The position numbers and the translations under genes were made by a program. A stretch of 51,990 nt of DNA from a virus, in IMG/VR virus record IMGVR_UViG_3300028569_002318, positions 1-51,990 of that record. One strand, 5' to 3'. The notes below the pieces were generated by a model. That model made no database searches. It was not told the DNA's origin and worked only from the letters and a program-made list of their open reading frames with translations. Position 1 is the first letter of the stretch, and each line of letters starts with the position of its first letter. Shown piece after piece: positions 6,860 to 15,371 of this stretch.

Positions 6860-9453
6860 TTATTTTTATCAATCTTTTTCAAGTCGTTTAGTTTCATATA
6901 GATTTCATGATCTTGAATAGCTATTAGATCACCAAATATACAATCATCTCTCTTTGAACCTTTAACTATAACAATATTACCCTCTTCAAAATTTTTATCA
7001 TTTAATAATTTGTTTGTTTCAATATTGTCATTGAATATTAATACGCTAATTGTGTCTGTTTCATCTGATATCTTTAATCTTATATATCTTGTCTTTTTAG
7101 CATTTTTAGATATCCCAGAGAATACTTCTTCTATTTGCCCTACTAAAGCAACTTTAGAGTTTACTGGTTCATCTAATATATCAGATATATATTTAAGATT
7201 TTCTCTTTTTTCAGCGAATATGTCTTTTAAATTTTTATTATAAGTGTATCCCAAAAGTTTTTTTTCATAATACCAATTAGCAAAACTTTCACTTTTGTTA
7301 TTTTGTTCGTATATGCTTAAATATGGCGCATATTTTTGTTTGATTGTGGTCAATCTGTTGTCTTTAATAACTACTTTGTTTTTTTCATCAGTGAATTTAT
7401 TGAGATGTTTGATGATTTTAATTAGATCATAATCAAATTTTTCTGCGAATGATATCGCGTACTTTTTCTCCTTAGAAGTTAACATGTTCCATAATTGGAC
7501 TTCTAATACTATTTTACTCCTTGATTGATTGAATCCGCTAAGTGCGCCAGCTTGAATTAATGCAGATAATGCTCCAATATTTAATCCTGCTTCTTCTGCA
7601 GCTTCAAATATTTCAAATTTATTTGAATATTTATTTCTAAAACTATTTAATTTCTCTATTGACTTATCACTAATCCCTTTGATTGATAATAAACCAAACC
7701 TTATATTATTATTCTCAATTGAGAAATCCATTTCCGACTTAATAATATGAGGAGGCAAAAGTCTGATTCCAAAATTATGCATCTCTTTTTGTATCTTAGA
7801 TATCTCTCCAATCGGATCTGGCTCATTCCTGCTCATTTTTAATAATGATAAAAAGAATTGCTGAGGATAATTAAACTTGAGATAAACTGTAATTGCTGCT
7901 AATCCAGCGTAAGCTATAGAATGAGATTTATTAAATGAGTAATTCGCAGAATCTTCTAGGATCTTCCAAAGAATTTCGCTAACTTCTTTTGGGATTTTGT
8001 TTTCTTTACATTTTTGTTCAATTTTCTGTTTCCAAGATTTAATCTCATCAACTTTCTTTTTACCTACAATTCTTCTTAGGATTTCCGCTTCATCCAAAGT
8101 AAAACCAATCTTATTGGCCATTTTCATTAATTGTTCTTGATATAAAGCAACCCCTCCAGTTTCTTTTAAAATTTCATCAAAAAATGGATGAATGCTTTCT
8201 GATTGTTGACAGTTTGTATGGGCTGCGTATTTATCTACAAACTGTAATGCTCCAGGTCTAGCTAAAGCGAGCACGCCACTTAACTCTTCTAGATTTTTTG
8301 GTTTAACTTTTTGACATACCCTAAAATTAGTCTCTGCTTCTATTTGAAATAATCCGTGTGGCGATTTTAAATCTTGTAAATTCCGATAAATAGATTCGTG
8401 ATTTAAATCTATATCTTCAATTTTCAAATTAATCCCTTTGCATACGTTATCCACTACAGAAACGCTCCTTAAACCGAGGATATCTAATTTTATATTAAAA
8501 ACGCTTGCCCAATTCATGTCGAAACTAGACACAACTTCTTTATCCGAAGAAAATTCGGTTGGACATATAGTCTCCAAATCGTAATAAGAAAGTAACACGC
8601 CAGAAGGATGAACTCCTTTATTTTTAATTAAGTCTCTTAATTTAAGAGCTATCTGGTACGCCTCTTTATTTTGGTCACACCAATCTTTAAACTGCTCGAC
8701 CTCTTGATAAGCCTCTGAAATGTCCTTCACTTGACCGTATGTTTTCGGAATTAAAGAAGAAATCATAGTCATTTCTTGTTCTGGTTTTTCAGCTATAATT
8801 TTGCCACATTCTTTGATAAGTAATTTTCCACTTAAGCTATTAAAAGTTAATATTTTGCTAGTTTTACCTGCGAATTTACTCTCTAGGTACTGAAGTACTT
8901 TTTGACGATTATAGTAACAAATATCTAAGTCTACGTCGCACATTAAACTACCATCTAAATATGTGACCCCATCGACCACCTGCTTTTTCGCACGGATTTT
9001 GGATATAAATCTTTCAAAGTAGAGATCGTATTTGACAGGATCTATTCTGGTGACGCCAATTAAATACAATATTAAAGACCCCGCCGCCGAACCTCTGCCT
9101 AGACCTGTTGGAATATCGTTAGTTTTACAAAAGTGAATGACATCCCACACTAATAATATATAATCTATGAACCCTAACTCTTTTAGAGTTTGTAATTCAT
9201 ATTTTGCTCGATTAATATATTTATTATAATTTTTATCAGATTTATTAATATTTAAATTTTTAAATCCATTTAATGCTAAATCTCTAAGAAAGTCGTAGTT
9301 TGACGAGTCTTCACTAAGCCCTAAGCGTCTTTTAGATGCTAGATCAATTTCGAACTCAGGCAATCGAACACCATGTATGTCTAATTCCATCGATTCAAAT
9401 TTATCTGAAAACTCTTTGCAATCGGAATAATTATTCGTGTTGATTTTCATCAT
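6856..9453 (-). CDS. dnaE: DNA polymerase III alpha subunit, polymerase core (PHP domain absent)
   Basis: An 865-residue C-family DNA polymerase that begins where full DnaE proteins enter the palm/thumb region. It has TGLGRGSAAGSL (about residues 116-126), catalytic aspartates in LMCDVDLDICY (173-177) and KLDILGL (324), HPSGV (282-286), GGVALYQEQLMKMA (432-445), a helix-hairpin-helix segment near LIQAGALSGF, and a C-terminal OB fold (about 765-850, VALVGQIEEVF). Bacterial DnaE is about 1100-1160 residues; the missing N-terminal PHP domain is encoded separately at 10301-11047. The AGGAGG directly before the first ATG suggests that the real start may be this ATG or the next codon. No clear clamp-binding peptide was seen. 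It is the likely replicative polymerase of the phage. Confidence 0.92.
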   Translation of the reverse strand: MMKINTNNYSDCKEFSDKFESMELDIHGVRLPEFEIDLASKRRLGLSEDSSNYDFLRDLALNGFKNLNINKSDKNYNKYINRAKYELQTLKELGFIDYILLVWDVIHFCKTNDIPTGLGRGSAAGSLILYLIGVTRIDPVKYDLYFERFISKIRAKKQVVDGVTYLDGSLMCDVDLDICYYNRQKVLQYLESKFAGKTSKILTFNSLSGKLLIKECGKIIAEKPEQEMTMISSLIPKTYGQVKDISEAYQEVEQFKDWCDQNKEAYQIALKLRDLIKNKGVHPSGVLLSYYDLETICPTEFSSDKEVVSSFDMNWASVFNIKLDILGLRSVSVVDNVCKGINLKIEDIDLNHESIYRNLQDLKSPHGLFQIEAETNFRVCQKVKPKNLEELSGVLALARPGALQFVDKYAAHTNCQQSESIHPFFDEILKETGGVALYQEQLMKMANKIGFTLDEAEILRRIVGKKKVDEIKSWKQKIEQKCKENKIPKEVSEILWKILEDSANYSFNKSHSIAYAGLAAITVYLKFNYPQQFFLSLLKMSRNEPDPIGEISKIQKEMHNFGIRLLPPHIIKSEMDFSIENNNIRFGLLSIKGISDKSIEKLNSFRNKYSNKFEIFEAAEEAGLNIGALSALIQAGALSGFNQSRSKIVLEVQLWNMLTSKEKKYAISFAEKFDYDLIKIIKHLNKFTDEKNKVVIKDNRLTTIKQKYAPYLSIYEQNNKSESFANWYYEKKLLGYTYNKNLKDIFAEKRENLKYISDILDEPVNSKVALVGQIEEVFSGISKNAKKTRYIRLKISDETDTISVLIFNDNIETNKLLNDKNFEEGNIVIVKGSKRDDCIFGDLIAIQDHEIYMKLNDLKKIDKNN

Positions 9454-9661
9454 CCTCCTGCTCTTTTGAAATTTTATCTATTTCTTGATTAAAAATACTT
9501 AACCCTTTTGCCAGAATTTTCATAGATGCTTGATCTTTTAAGCTGTAAAAAACGTCGGCTTTGCCTTTTTTCTTGCCTTTTTCTACAGTTATAAGAAGAT
9601 ATTCTATTTCATCGTCTTCTAGCTTCTGTATTGCATCATAAATATTATCTAATGAAGCCAT
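9431..9661 (-). CDS. Small acidic protein between exonuclease and polymerase genes
   Basis: A 76-residue protein with an N-terminal helix (MASLDNIYDAIQKLEDDEIEYLLITVEKGKKKGKADVFYSLKDQ region) and an acidic C-terminus (KEQEDDENQHE). It overlaps the polymerase start by 23 bases and has a GAGGT ribosome-binding site ahead of its ATG. Its fixed place between polymerase and exonuclease suggests a role in the replisome, but no family is recognised. Confidence 0.65.
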   Translation of the reverse strand: MASLDNIYDAIQKLEDDEIEYLLITVEKGKKKGKADVFYSLKDQASMKILAKGLSIFNQEIDKISKEQEDDENQHE

Positions 9662-9662
9662 T

Positions 9663-10301
9663 TTATACCTCTATCTGCCATTTTAATTTATTCCATACTT
9701 TTAAATTTAAATCAAGATCATTTATCGCGTCGTGAAGATTTTCGTAGTCATGGTCTATGCCGTTCTCTTTGCCTAAAAAAGTTAAAGAGCTTTTAATATT
9801 TTTCTTTCTGGTATTAAGAACTTTATATTGATATTCAAGTAGATCGTCTTTAGGGGTATAAATAGAATTATATTTTATACCTCTAGCCACCGCATTGGTA
9901 TCTATGATTTTATTCATTAGCCCCTTCCAATTACATTGCATGGCTTTATAATATTCTTTTATAAGGTAAATGTCAAACCCTAAAATATTATGCCCGATGA
10001 TATGATCTGCATGGTCGAGCCAGTCTTTTACAGTAGGGAATACCTCTTTTGGGTCAAGCCCTTCTTTTTGAACTTTTCTATGATCATATCTTGTGATTCT
10101 CGCAGCGTCTTCGCTTATCTTTAAATTTGTATCCCATTTTAAATAAAAATTTTTCTGGTCAATCTTCTTGTCTCCTTTAACTTTTATCATAGCTATCTGC
10201 CAAGGAATATTATGACAAAAATTAAGGCAAAGATTAAAAGTCTCGCAATCTATAAAAACAATAGTCTTATTTTTATCGTATCTTAAAAGATGTTCGTCCA
10301 T
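9663..10301 (-). CDS. DnaQ-type DEDDh 3'-5' exonuclease (proofreading subunit)
   Basis: A 212-residue exonuclease of the DnaQ superfamily. The four metal-binding acids and the general base are visible: FIDCET (D18, E20), HNILGFD (D110) and HDAIND (H190, D195), the DEDDh arrangement. Its ATG overlaps the stop of the PHP-domain gene by one base, and it is followed by a 76-residue gene and then the polymerase core. The position and type argue that it supplies proofreading for the split polymerase, as epsilon does for DnaE in bacteria. Confidence 0.88.
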   Translation of the reverse strand: MDEHLLRYDKNKTIVFIDCETFNLCLNFCHNIPWQIAMIKVKGDKKIDQKNFYLKWDTNLKISEDAARITRYDHRKVQKEGLDPKEVFPTVKDWLDHADHIIGHNILGFDIYLIKEYYKAMQCNWKGLMNKIIDTNAVARGIKYNSIYTPKDDLLEYQYKVLNTRKKNIKSSLTFLGKENGIDHDYENLHDAINDLDLNLKVWNKLKWQIEV

Positions 10302-11047
10302 TAGTCCTTTTTATTGACACTTTCAAAGCAAAATTCATTACTTGACATATGGTCTAAATTGGGTTTATTTAAAACGCTTCTATTATTAATGCACCTAAAG
10401 GTTAGGTAGGCTTTAAAGTCTTTTCTTTCTTTGTAAAAAACGCTTTTGGTTTTGTATATTTTGAGATTATTGTTTTCTGCAAAAGATAAAGCTTTTTGTT
10501 TTACTAAAGAGTCAAACGGTAAGTCATTATCTTCTATAAAAAATATAGGTTTTGTGAAATCAAACTGAGGGATACAGAGGCTATTTTTAAGCGTATTATT
10601 GAATATAAAAGAATCATAAAAAGGTATACATAGAATTAAATCATCCGTCCAATTTTTAGAAATTGTTTCATAGTCTAATCTGGGTTCATAATAAAAGCCT
10701 TCTTTAGCCGCTATACTGTAAAGTTTTGTCAACAGCTGGTATCCTTTTTTATTTTTAAAGAATAAAATAATTTTTGAAGATTTAGTCTTTGAGTCTTCGG
10801 ATTTGTCAGCCATAGATTCAGTAACTGAAATTCTTAATCCGTAATTTAATTTGATATTATTTTTTCGACAATTAGAATAAGCCTCAAGAAATGAGGACAT
10901 ATTATCTTCTACTAGATAAACTTCTTTCATTTTATTTTCTTTACAAATCTGAATAATGGAATCTGGATAGTCATCTTTTTCGGCTTTATCCTCAAGGGTT
11001 AAAATTGACCTGCCCAAAGAGTAGTGAGATTTAAATAGCGGTATCAT
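10301..11047 (-). CDS. Detached PHP-like N-terminal domain of DNA polymerase III alpha
   Basis: A 248-residue protein that reads like the first 250 residues of DnaE: FKSHYSLGRSILTLEDKA at the start (compare FVHLRVHSDYS), then VYLVEDNMSSFLEAYSNCRKNNIKLNYGLRI, GYQLLTKLYSIAAKEGFYYEPRLDYE, and a late segment resembling the PHP C-terminal region. Several residues that bind metal in active PHP domains appear changed (DN where DH is usual, GLRI where GxE is usual), so it is probably a structural domain rather than an enzyme. It is the first gene of the polymerase group and has its own promoter 7 bases upstream. Split from the polymerase core by two genes. Confidence 0.75.
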   Translation of the reverse strand: MIPLFKSHYSLGRSILTLEDKAEKDDYPDSIIQICKENKMKEVYLVEDNMSSFLEAYSNCRKNNIKLNYGLRISVTESMADKSEDSKTKSSKIILFFKNKKGYQLLTKLYSIAAKEGFYYEPRLDYETISKNWTDDLILCIPFYDSFIFNNTLKNSLCIPQFDFTKPIFFIEDNDLPFDSLVKQKALSFAENNNLKIYKTKSVFYKERKDFKAYLTFRCINNRSVLNKPNLDHMSSNEFCFESVNKKD

Positions 11048-11054
11048 CTATACT

Positions 11055-11083
11055 AGATTAACAAGAATTTTCTAAAAAATCAA
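11055..11083 (-). promoter_or_regulatory. Sigma-70-type promoter for the PHP gene
   Basis: Minus strand: TTGATT (11078-11083), 17-base spacer, TAATCT (11055-11060), and 7 bases to the ATG at 11047. The -35 overlaps the end of the upstream nuclease gene. Confidence 0.55.
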
Positions 11084-12030
11084 TCTAAAAAATGGTCTTT
11101 ATCTGTATTTTCTTGTTTATTATTGAATTTTGGGCATCCTTCATATTTTCTTGTTTCTATTTTAAACCCATCAACATTTTTGAAATCATTATTTAGGCTC
11201 GTTTCTATTATTTCTCCGTCCTCATTTATTTTCACATAATAATCATAAGGAGCTTTATATGGGCAAACCCAAGATCCTATGCCACACATCCATTTGTTCT
11301 TTTCGTTATCTATTGCAAAATTGGCTTTTGCGCTATTTTCATCAAAATTATTTATATACTCATTAATATGCTCTAAATAATATTCAAAACCTTTGATCTG
11401 TTCGTCGTTAAACGAAAGTTCTTGAGTGGGCTTTTTAGGAAATCTAAGGAAAAGGAATTTAATTATAGGTTTTAATTTAGGCCAAAGCTTTTTACTGGCT
11501 AGACTATACATCATTGCTTGGATATTAGCTTCTAGTTCGTCTCCTCTGAATTTATATTTAGAGCTCTTGTAGTCGATTATATGCATTTCTTTTTTGATTT
11601 TAATGGGTTTATCCATAAATCCACGGATATGATACTTGGGCTTATCATTTTGAATATTAAAAGCGTACTCTGGTTTGACTATCTTTCCATTTTGTCCAAA
11701 AAAGTCTTCTTTAAGACCTACCATGATCATTTCATCTAATAATTCATAATGAGATTCCGCAAGGCCTACTTTTAATGATAATTTTTTAACTAGTTTAGAT
11801 ATGCCTTTACTACCATTAATTGAATTATTTTTAATTATAATATCGTAATGTCTTTTATGTCTTTCTTTTAATAGTAATTCAAAAACTGTGTGGCAAAGCG
11901 TTCCCCTAAGAGCTCCTTCATTCTGAGTTTGAGGGATTTTATCATGATAATTGTTCCAGTAAACCCAAGAACAAGTTTCAAGAGTTTTAATTCTAGACGC
12001 TGATAAGACTTTTAAAGAGCTTTTTTCCAT
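11080..12030 (-). CDS. Cas4/RecB-like PD-(D/E)XK nuclease with four cysteines
   Basis: A 316-residue protein with the RecB/Cas4 nuclease layout: LSASRIKTLETCSWVYW at the start (C20), GTLCHTVFELLL (H47), GFMDKP (D140), then IIDYKSSK (D153, K155), followed by a QAMMYSLA helix. Cysteines at 249, 256 (CGIGSWVC) and 299 (YEGCP), with C20, match the arrangement in which one N-terminal and three C-terminal cysteines hold a 4Fe-4S cluster. Expected activity is single-strand DNA exonuclease or endonuclease in recombination or DNA processing. It overlaps the primase gene by 19 bases. There is no CRISPR array or other cas gene here, so a recombination role is more likely than spacer acquisition. Confidence 0.82.
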   Translation of the reverse strand: MEKSSLKVLSASRIKTLETCSWVYWNNYHDKIPQTQNEGALRGTLCHTVFELLLKERHKRHYDIIIKNNSINGSKGISKLVKKLSLKVGLAESHYELLDEMIMVGLKEDFFGQNGKIVKPEYAFNIQNDKPKYHIRGFMDKPIKIKKEMHIIDYKSSKYKFRGDELEANIQAMMYSLASKKLWPKLKPIIKFLFLRFPKKPTQELSFNDEQIKGFEYYLEHINEYINNFDENSAKANFAIDNEKNKWMCGIGSWVCPYKAPYDYYVKINEDGEIIETSLNNDFKNVDGFKIETRKYEGCPKFNNKQENTDKDHFLD

Positions 12031-12917
12031 TGAAGTATTTCCTCCTTTGTCATCTCTCCAAAATCTTTTTTGATAGGCAAAGCAATTTTAAGTTGTCGTT
12101 GATCAAAATATCTTTTAAGTCTAGAGTAGATTTTGTCTGCGCCAATATTTCCTGCCATATTTTTATTTGAATCATTATTCAAGCTGATATATATCTTTTT
12201 AATATCTAATTTGAGCATATGATTTAATATGGGTAGACTAAGACTCGTGCCAAAAGTGACTAAAACATTTTTAATGCCACTTTGCCATAAATTCAACATG
12301 TCTCCCACGCTTTCTACTAAAATAACTTCTCTTTGTTCTTGCAAAATGGAATGATTTAAAAATAATGGATATAAAAAGTCACTCTTCTCTCCAAGATGTT
12401 TCCATTTGATCTTAGATATATTTGTAACATCCCTACCAGAAAATCCTATAATATTATTTCTTAAATTGAAAATAGGGAAAACATATCTATTCTTCATTTT
12501 ACCAGCATGAGCTACGCCACCTTTAAATTGAGATATAGTTTCTTGGGTTATATTTCTATTGATCCAATAATCATGTCGATTCTCTAGTCTGTCTAAAATA
12601 TTTATATCAAAACTTTTAGCAGATTTAATTAAAGGCTTTTCTACATCGGAAGTAATTTGAGATATAAAATTTTTATTTTTGAGCCATTGTTTAGCTTCGT
12701 CAACTCCATCTAATTTTAAGGTTAATTTTACTAATGAATTTAAATCACCACTTATATTCTGTTTAAAATCAAACCAGTTACCGCTATTTTTTTCTATTTT
12801 TAATACTGTATCATTATCGCTATCTCTATATAAAGGCCTTGCGCGATATTCTTTGCCATGATCTTTCAATTTATATCCTAAATCTGTAAGAACCTGAAAG
12901 ATGTTTAACTCTTCCAT
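12012..12917 (-). CDS. DnaG-like primase with TOPRIM domain
   Basis: A 301-residue protein with an N-terminal zinc-ribbon-like region and a C-terminal TOPRIM domain. The N-terminus (YRARPLYRDSDNDTVLKIEKNSGNWFDF, spaced like the CHC2 finger) keeps the fold's pattern but has lost the cysteines. The middle follows DnaG/phage primases (YWINRNITQETISQFKGGVA; RYVFPIFNLRNNIIGFSGRDV; KWKHLGEKSDFLYPL). TOPRIM motifs are VILVESVGDMLNLWQSG (E202) and IYISLNNDSN (N247, D249). It is shorter than bacterial DnaG because the helicase-binding domain is missing, as in phage primases. It overlaps ThyX by 13 bases in the replication operon. Confidence 0.85.
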   Translation of the reverse strand: MEELNIFQVLTDLGYKLKDHGKEYRARPLYRDSDNDTVLKIEKNSGNWFDFKQNISGDLNSLVKLTLKLDGVDEAKQWLKNKNFISQITSDVEKPLIKSAKSFDINILDRLENRHDYWINRNITQETISQFKGGVAHAGKMKNRYVFPIFNLRNNIIGFSGRDVTNISKIKWKHLGEKSDFLYPLFLNHSILQEQREVILVESVGDMLNLWQSGIKNVLVTFGTSLSLPILNHMLKLDIKKIYISLNNDSNKNMAGNIGADKIYSRLKRYFDQRQLKIALPIKKDFGEMTKEEILQWKKAL

Positions 12918-13561
12918 TCTAACGCCTCTGCTATTACTGGGAAGTTATTTATAAATATTTTTTTACAATCTTCTGCAATTAACCTATGTTCTTTTTGACT
13001 ATTTTGTTGAGCCCTTAATTCAATATAATGAATCCAGCTTCTCAAAGACCCCTTCATATACATTGTGGTTTGAGTTGTTAAAGGCAAAACCATTCTTGCT
13101 ACTTCTTTAGCGATACCATTATCAATCATGGTTCGATAACAATGCTCTGACAAAGAAAGAGCCTCTGCTAATAATCCATTTAAATTATTATATTCTGGAT
13201 GGTTTTTAGATAAAAGGTCTTCTCCAACTTGTCTGTTCTTACTTCCTTGAAGTCTTAATTCTACATCTTCGTAATCGGTGGCCTCGCTGTATCTTTGTGA
13301 AAATTCTTGAAAGCTAAATGATCTATGTCTTAAAATTTGAGCAGCGATTCCGCGGCTAGTTTTAATTTCAACGCACATGTCAACAAGTTCAAATGGACTC
13401 CAATGCTTATGTTTAATTAAAAATTTTAATAGTTTTGGGGCGGTTTCAATATTCATTTGATTTGATGGGTTGCTAACTCTAGCGCAAAATGCAACTAAAT
13501 CTTCTCCATTTTTAATTTCTTTAATTTCTGGTTTTGTTACGGACACTAAGCTCACACTCAT
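12905..13561 (-). CDS. thyX: Flavin-dependent thymidylate synthase ThyX
   Basis: A 218-residue protein that makes dTMP from dUMP using methylene-tetrahydrofolate and FADH2. The ThyX signature RHRSFSFQEFSQR is complete (RHR 78-80, SQR 88-90). Other typical segments are FLIKHKHWSPFELVDMCVEI near residue 47 and SWIHYIELRAQQNSQKEHR near the C-terminus. Length and motifs are those of a full enzyme. It overlaps the helicase gene by 4 bases. Together with the dCMP deaminase gene at 33741, it provides a dCMP to dUMP to dTMP route. Confidence 0.97.
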   Translation of the reverse strand: MSVSLVSVTKPEIKEIKNGEDLVAFCARVSNPSNQMNIETAPKLLKFLIKHKHWSPFELVDMCVEIKTSRGIAAQILRHRSFSFQEFSQRYSEATDYEDVELRLQGSKNRQVGEDLLSKNHPEYNNLNGLLAEALSLSEHCYRTMIDNGIAKEVARMVLPLTTQTTMYMKGSLRSWIHYIELRAQQNSQKEHRLIAEDCKKIFINNFPVIAEALEWKS

Positions 13562-15042
13562 AGTATTTCTCCATCATTTTCACTAGAGTCATTAAGTTCG
13601 TAACGCTCTCTTTGTGAGGCAGAGACATCATTCAAAGAGCCTCGCTCTTCAATATTAAAATTTTCTACTTGATAATTTAGATAATTCTGTGCCCATATTT
13701 CTTTGCCAGTACAATCTAATCTTCTAACTAAGTCTTGGTGGCCAGCAGCGTCTTTACCTTGAAATCTAGTTTTTGTTGGTATCAGTTTATGTGTGCCAAA
13801 CGCTTGACCATCTAGAGCAAGCTCATCTAAAGTTTTTCTTCTAAAAATAGCTACGAAAGAGGCAAACCATTGAAGTCTATCTGATAAAGATATCACTGAG
13901 CTATCGTCAACGACTTCTGTGCCTTTTCTATTGAAACTTTCTCCAGTTCTGTTTAATTGCATCGCAGTAATAACTGGGCATTGAATTTCTTCTGATATTC
14001 TTTTAAGCTTATCAATTTTATCTCCAATAGCTTGATGCTCTGCCCAGTTTTGACCAACCCTTTCTCCAGTTAATTTTATATAATCATAAGCTATCATAGC
14101 TTGATTTCCTCTGCCAACTTTTGAAAGATACCATCTACGAATAATAGAACAAATTTGATCTATATTTTTATTACCAACATGATAATGAAAATATTCATAT
14201 TTCTTTACTTTGCTCCAAGCTTCTCTTACTTTTCTTGTCATCTCTTCGTTTTTACGCCAGTTGCCAGTTTCAAGATACCAAACTGGTACTCCACTCAAAG
14301 ACGCAACCATTCTTAATTGAATATCTACGGTTTGCATTTCAGTATCTAGAATCAAAGTCTTTGTTTTGTTCTTTGGATTAATTGCAGTTTTAAAACAGAT
14401 GTCATTGAGCCAAGTCGATTTGCCTTGTCCAGGTCTACTAGCGATAGCATAAATATTACCATTTTTAAAACCACCATACATTCTATTGAATTCTGAATAT
14501 GGCGTGATCAGTCCAGTTTCATCTTTAGGAGAGTTTCCTCTTTCTTCGATAAGATCTTCTACTCCTTCAAAGATATTAATTGGTATATCATTTTCTGAAT
14601 AAGATGATATTTTTTTGTTATATATACCGTCTATCTTGCTAATTATCTCATCTAATGAATCTTCTGCATTTTTAGAAACATATTCTTTAAGATTATCTGC
14701 TGTTTGGCAAAGCTCTCTTCTTACTCTAAATTTAATTAACTCTTTGCAGGCCGTCATTGTGGCTTCTTCTGTAATCTGAGAAAAAGTTAAATTATCTATA
14801 TAATCAAAAATATTAATTTCATCTCTAAACGATATACCTAAATTCTTTATCTTTTCTGCTAGCAAGACTTTATCTACATTTTCGCCCTTATGTTTAATAT
14901 TCTTAAATACAGAGTAAATTGTAGAATGGACATCATTAAAGAAGTCATTTTCAGATAAAAATACATCAATATCTGCAAAGAGATCTTGATATTTTAATAA
15001 ACCGCTAAGGACATGACGCTCTACTTGTAGGGAATAAATCAT
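13558..15042 (-). CDS. dnaB: Replicative DNA helicase, DnaB family
   Basis: A 494-residue RecA-fold hexameric helicase. The N-terminal domain (about 1-110) has the DnaB start ERHVLSGLL. The C-terminal ATPase has Walker A ASRPGQGKST (201-210), a Walker B-like LILDTE (230-235), the catalytic region MIAYDYIKL, and PVITAMQLNRTGE. The C-terminal 20 residues are polar and acidic. It unwinds DNA ahead of the polymerase and works with the primase gene two positions downstream. It is the first gene of the helicase-ThyX-primase-nuclease run and has its own promoter. Confidence 0.94.
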   Translation of the reverse strand: MIYSLQVERHVLSGLLKYQDLFADIDVFLSENDFFNDVHSTIYSVFKNIKHKGENVDKVLLAEKIKNLGISFRDEINIFDYIDNLTFSQITEEATMTACKELIKFRVRRELCQTADNLKEYVSKNAEDSLDEIISKIDGIYNKKISSYSENDIPINIFEGVEDLIEERGNSPKDETGLITPYSEFNRMYGGFKNGNIYAIASRPGQGKSTWLNDICFKTAINPKNKTKTLILDTEMQTVDIQLRMVASLSGVPVWYLETGNWRKNEEMTRKVREAWSKVKKYEYFHYHVGNKNIDQICSIIRRWYLSKVGRGNQAMIAYDYIKLTGERVGQNWAEHQAIGDKIDKLKRISEEIQCPVITAMQLNRTGESFNRKGTEVVDDSSVISLSDRLQWFASFVAIFRRKTLDELALDGQAFGTHKLIPTKTRFQGKDAAGHQDLVRRLDCTGKEIWAQNYLNYQVENFNIEERGSLNDVSASQRERYELNDSSENDGEIL

Positions 15043-15051
15043 TCAATATAC

Positions 15052-15080
15052 ATGATACCAAACTAAAAATCAAAAGTCAA
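15052..15080 (-). promoter_or_regulatory. Sigma-70-type promoter for the helicase operon
   Basis: Minus strand: TTGACT (15075-15080), 17-base spacer, TATCAT (15052-15057), and 9 bases to the ATG at 15042. No Shine-Dalgarno sequence lies in between. Confidence 0.7.
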
Positions 15081-15083
15081 GTT

Positions 15084-15356
15084 TTAACTGTGCTCGTCGT
15101 TGTCTTCTTCATCTTGTTTTTCGTTATTTCTATTAATTAAATCTGTAGTCGCTTCAAAATTTAATTGATCAACACTTTGGCCCCATGTATTTAAATAATA
15201 TAAAAGAGCCATAGCATTTATTTGATTATCAAATTTTGTATATACTTGAGGCTCACCTTTTGCTGAGAAATTAAATAAAATATATCCACCATAACTGCAC
15301 TCATCAATTTGCTTTAATAAGGCCTCTGGAAAATTAAATTTTTTCTTATTTGTCAC
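15084..15356 (-). CDS. Conserved hypothetical protein (90 aa)
   Basis: A 90-residue protein with a GTG start. The core (ALLKQIDECSYGGYILFNFSAKGEPQVYTKFD) looks like an alpha/beta unit, followed by a helix (INAMALLYYLNTWGQS) and a strongly acidic tail (KQDEEDNDEHS). It sits between the nuclease and helicase genes. A GTGTAAAA element ends 7 bases before the start, like the presumed late promoters elsewhere, which may be chance. No function recognised. Confidence 0.7.
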   Translation of the reverse strand: MTNKKKFNFPEALLKQIDECSYGGYILFNFSAKGEPQVYTKFDNQINAMALLYYLNTWGQSVDQLNFEATTDLINRNNEKQDEEDNDEHS

Positions 15357-15363
15357 TAATCTT

Positions 15364-15371
15364 TTTTACAC
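15364..15371 (-). promoter_or_regulatory. GTGTAAAA element upstream of 90-aa gene
   Basis: Minus-strand GTGTAAAA, 7 bases before the GTG start at 15356, preceded by A-rich sequence as at the other GTGTAA sites. Weakest of the set, because the gene is in an early-type block. Confidence 0.35.

Noticed and set aside
11080-12030. A CRISPR-Cas system because of the Cas4-like nuclease
   Set aside because: No CRISPR repeats or other cas genes are present, and the nuclease sits in a replication operon.
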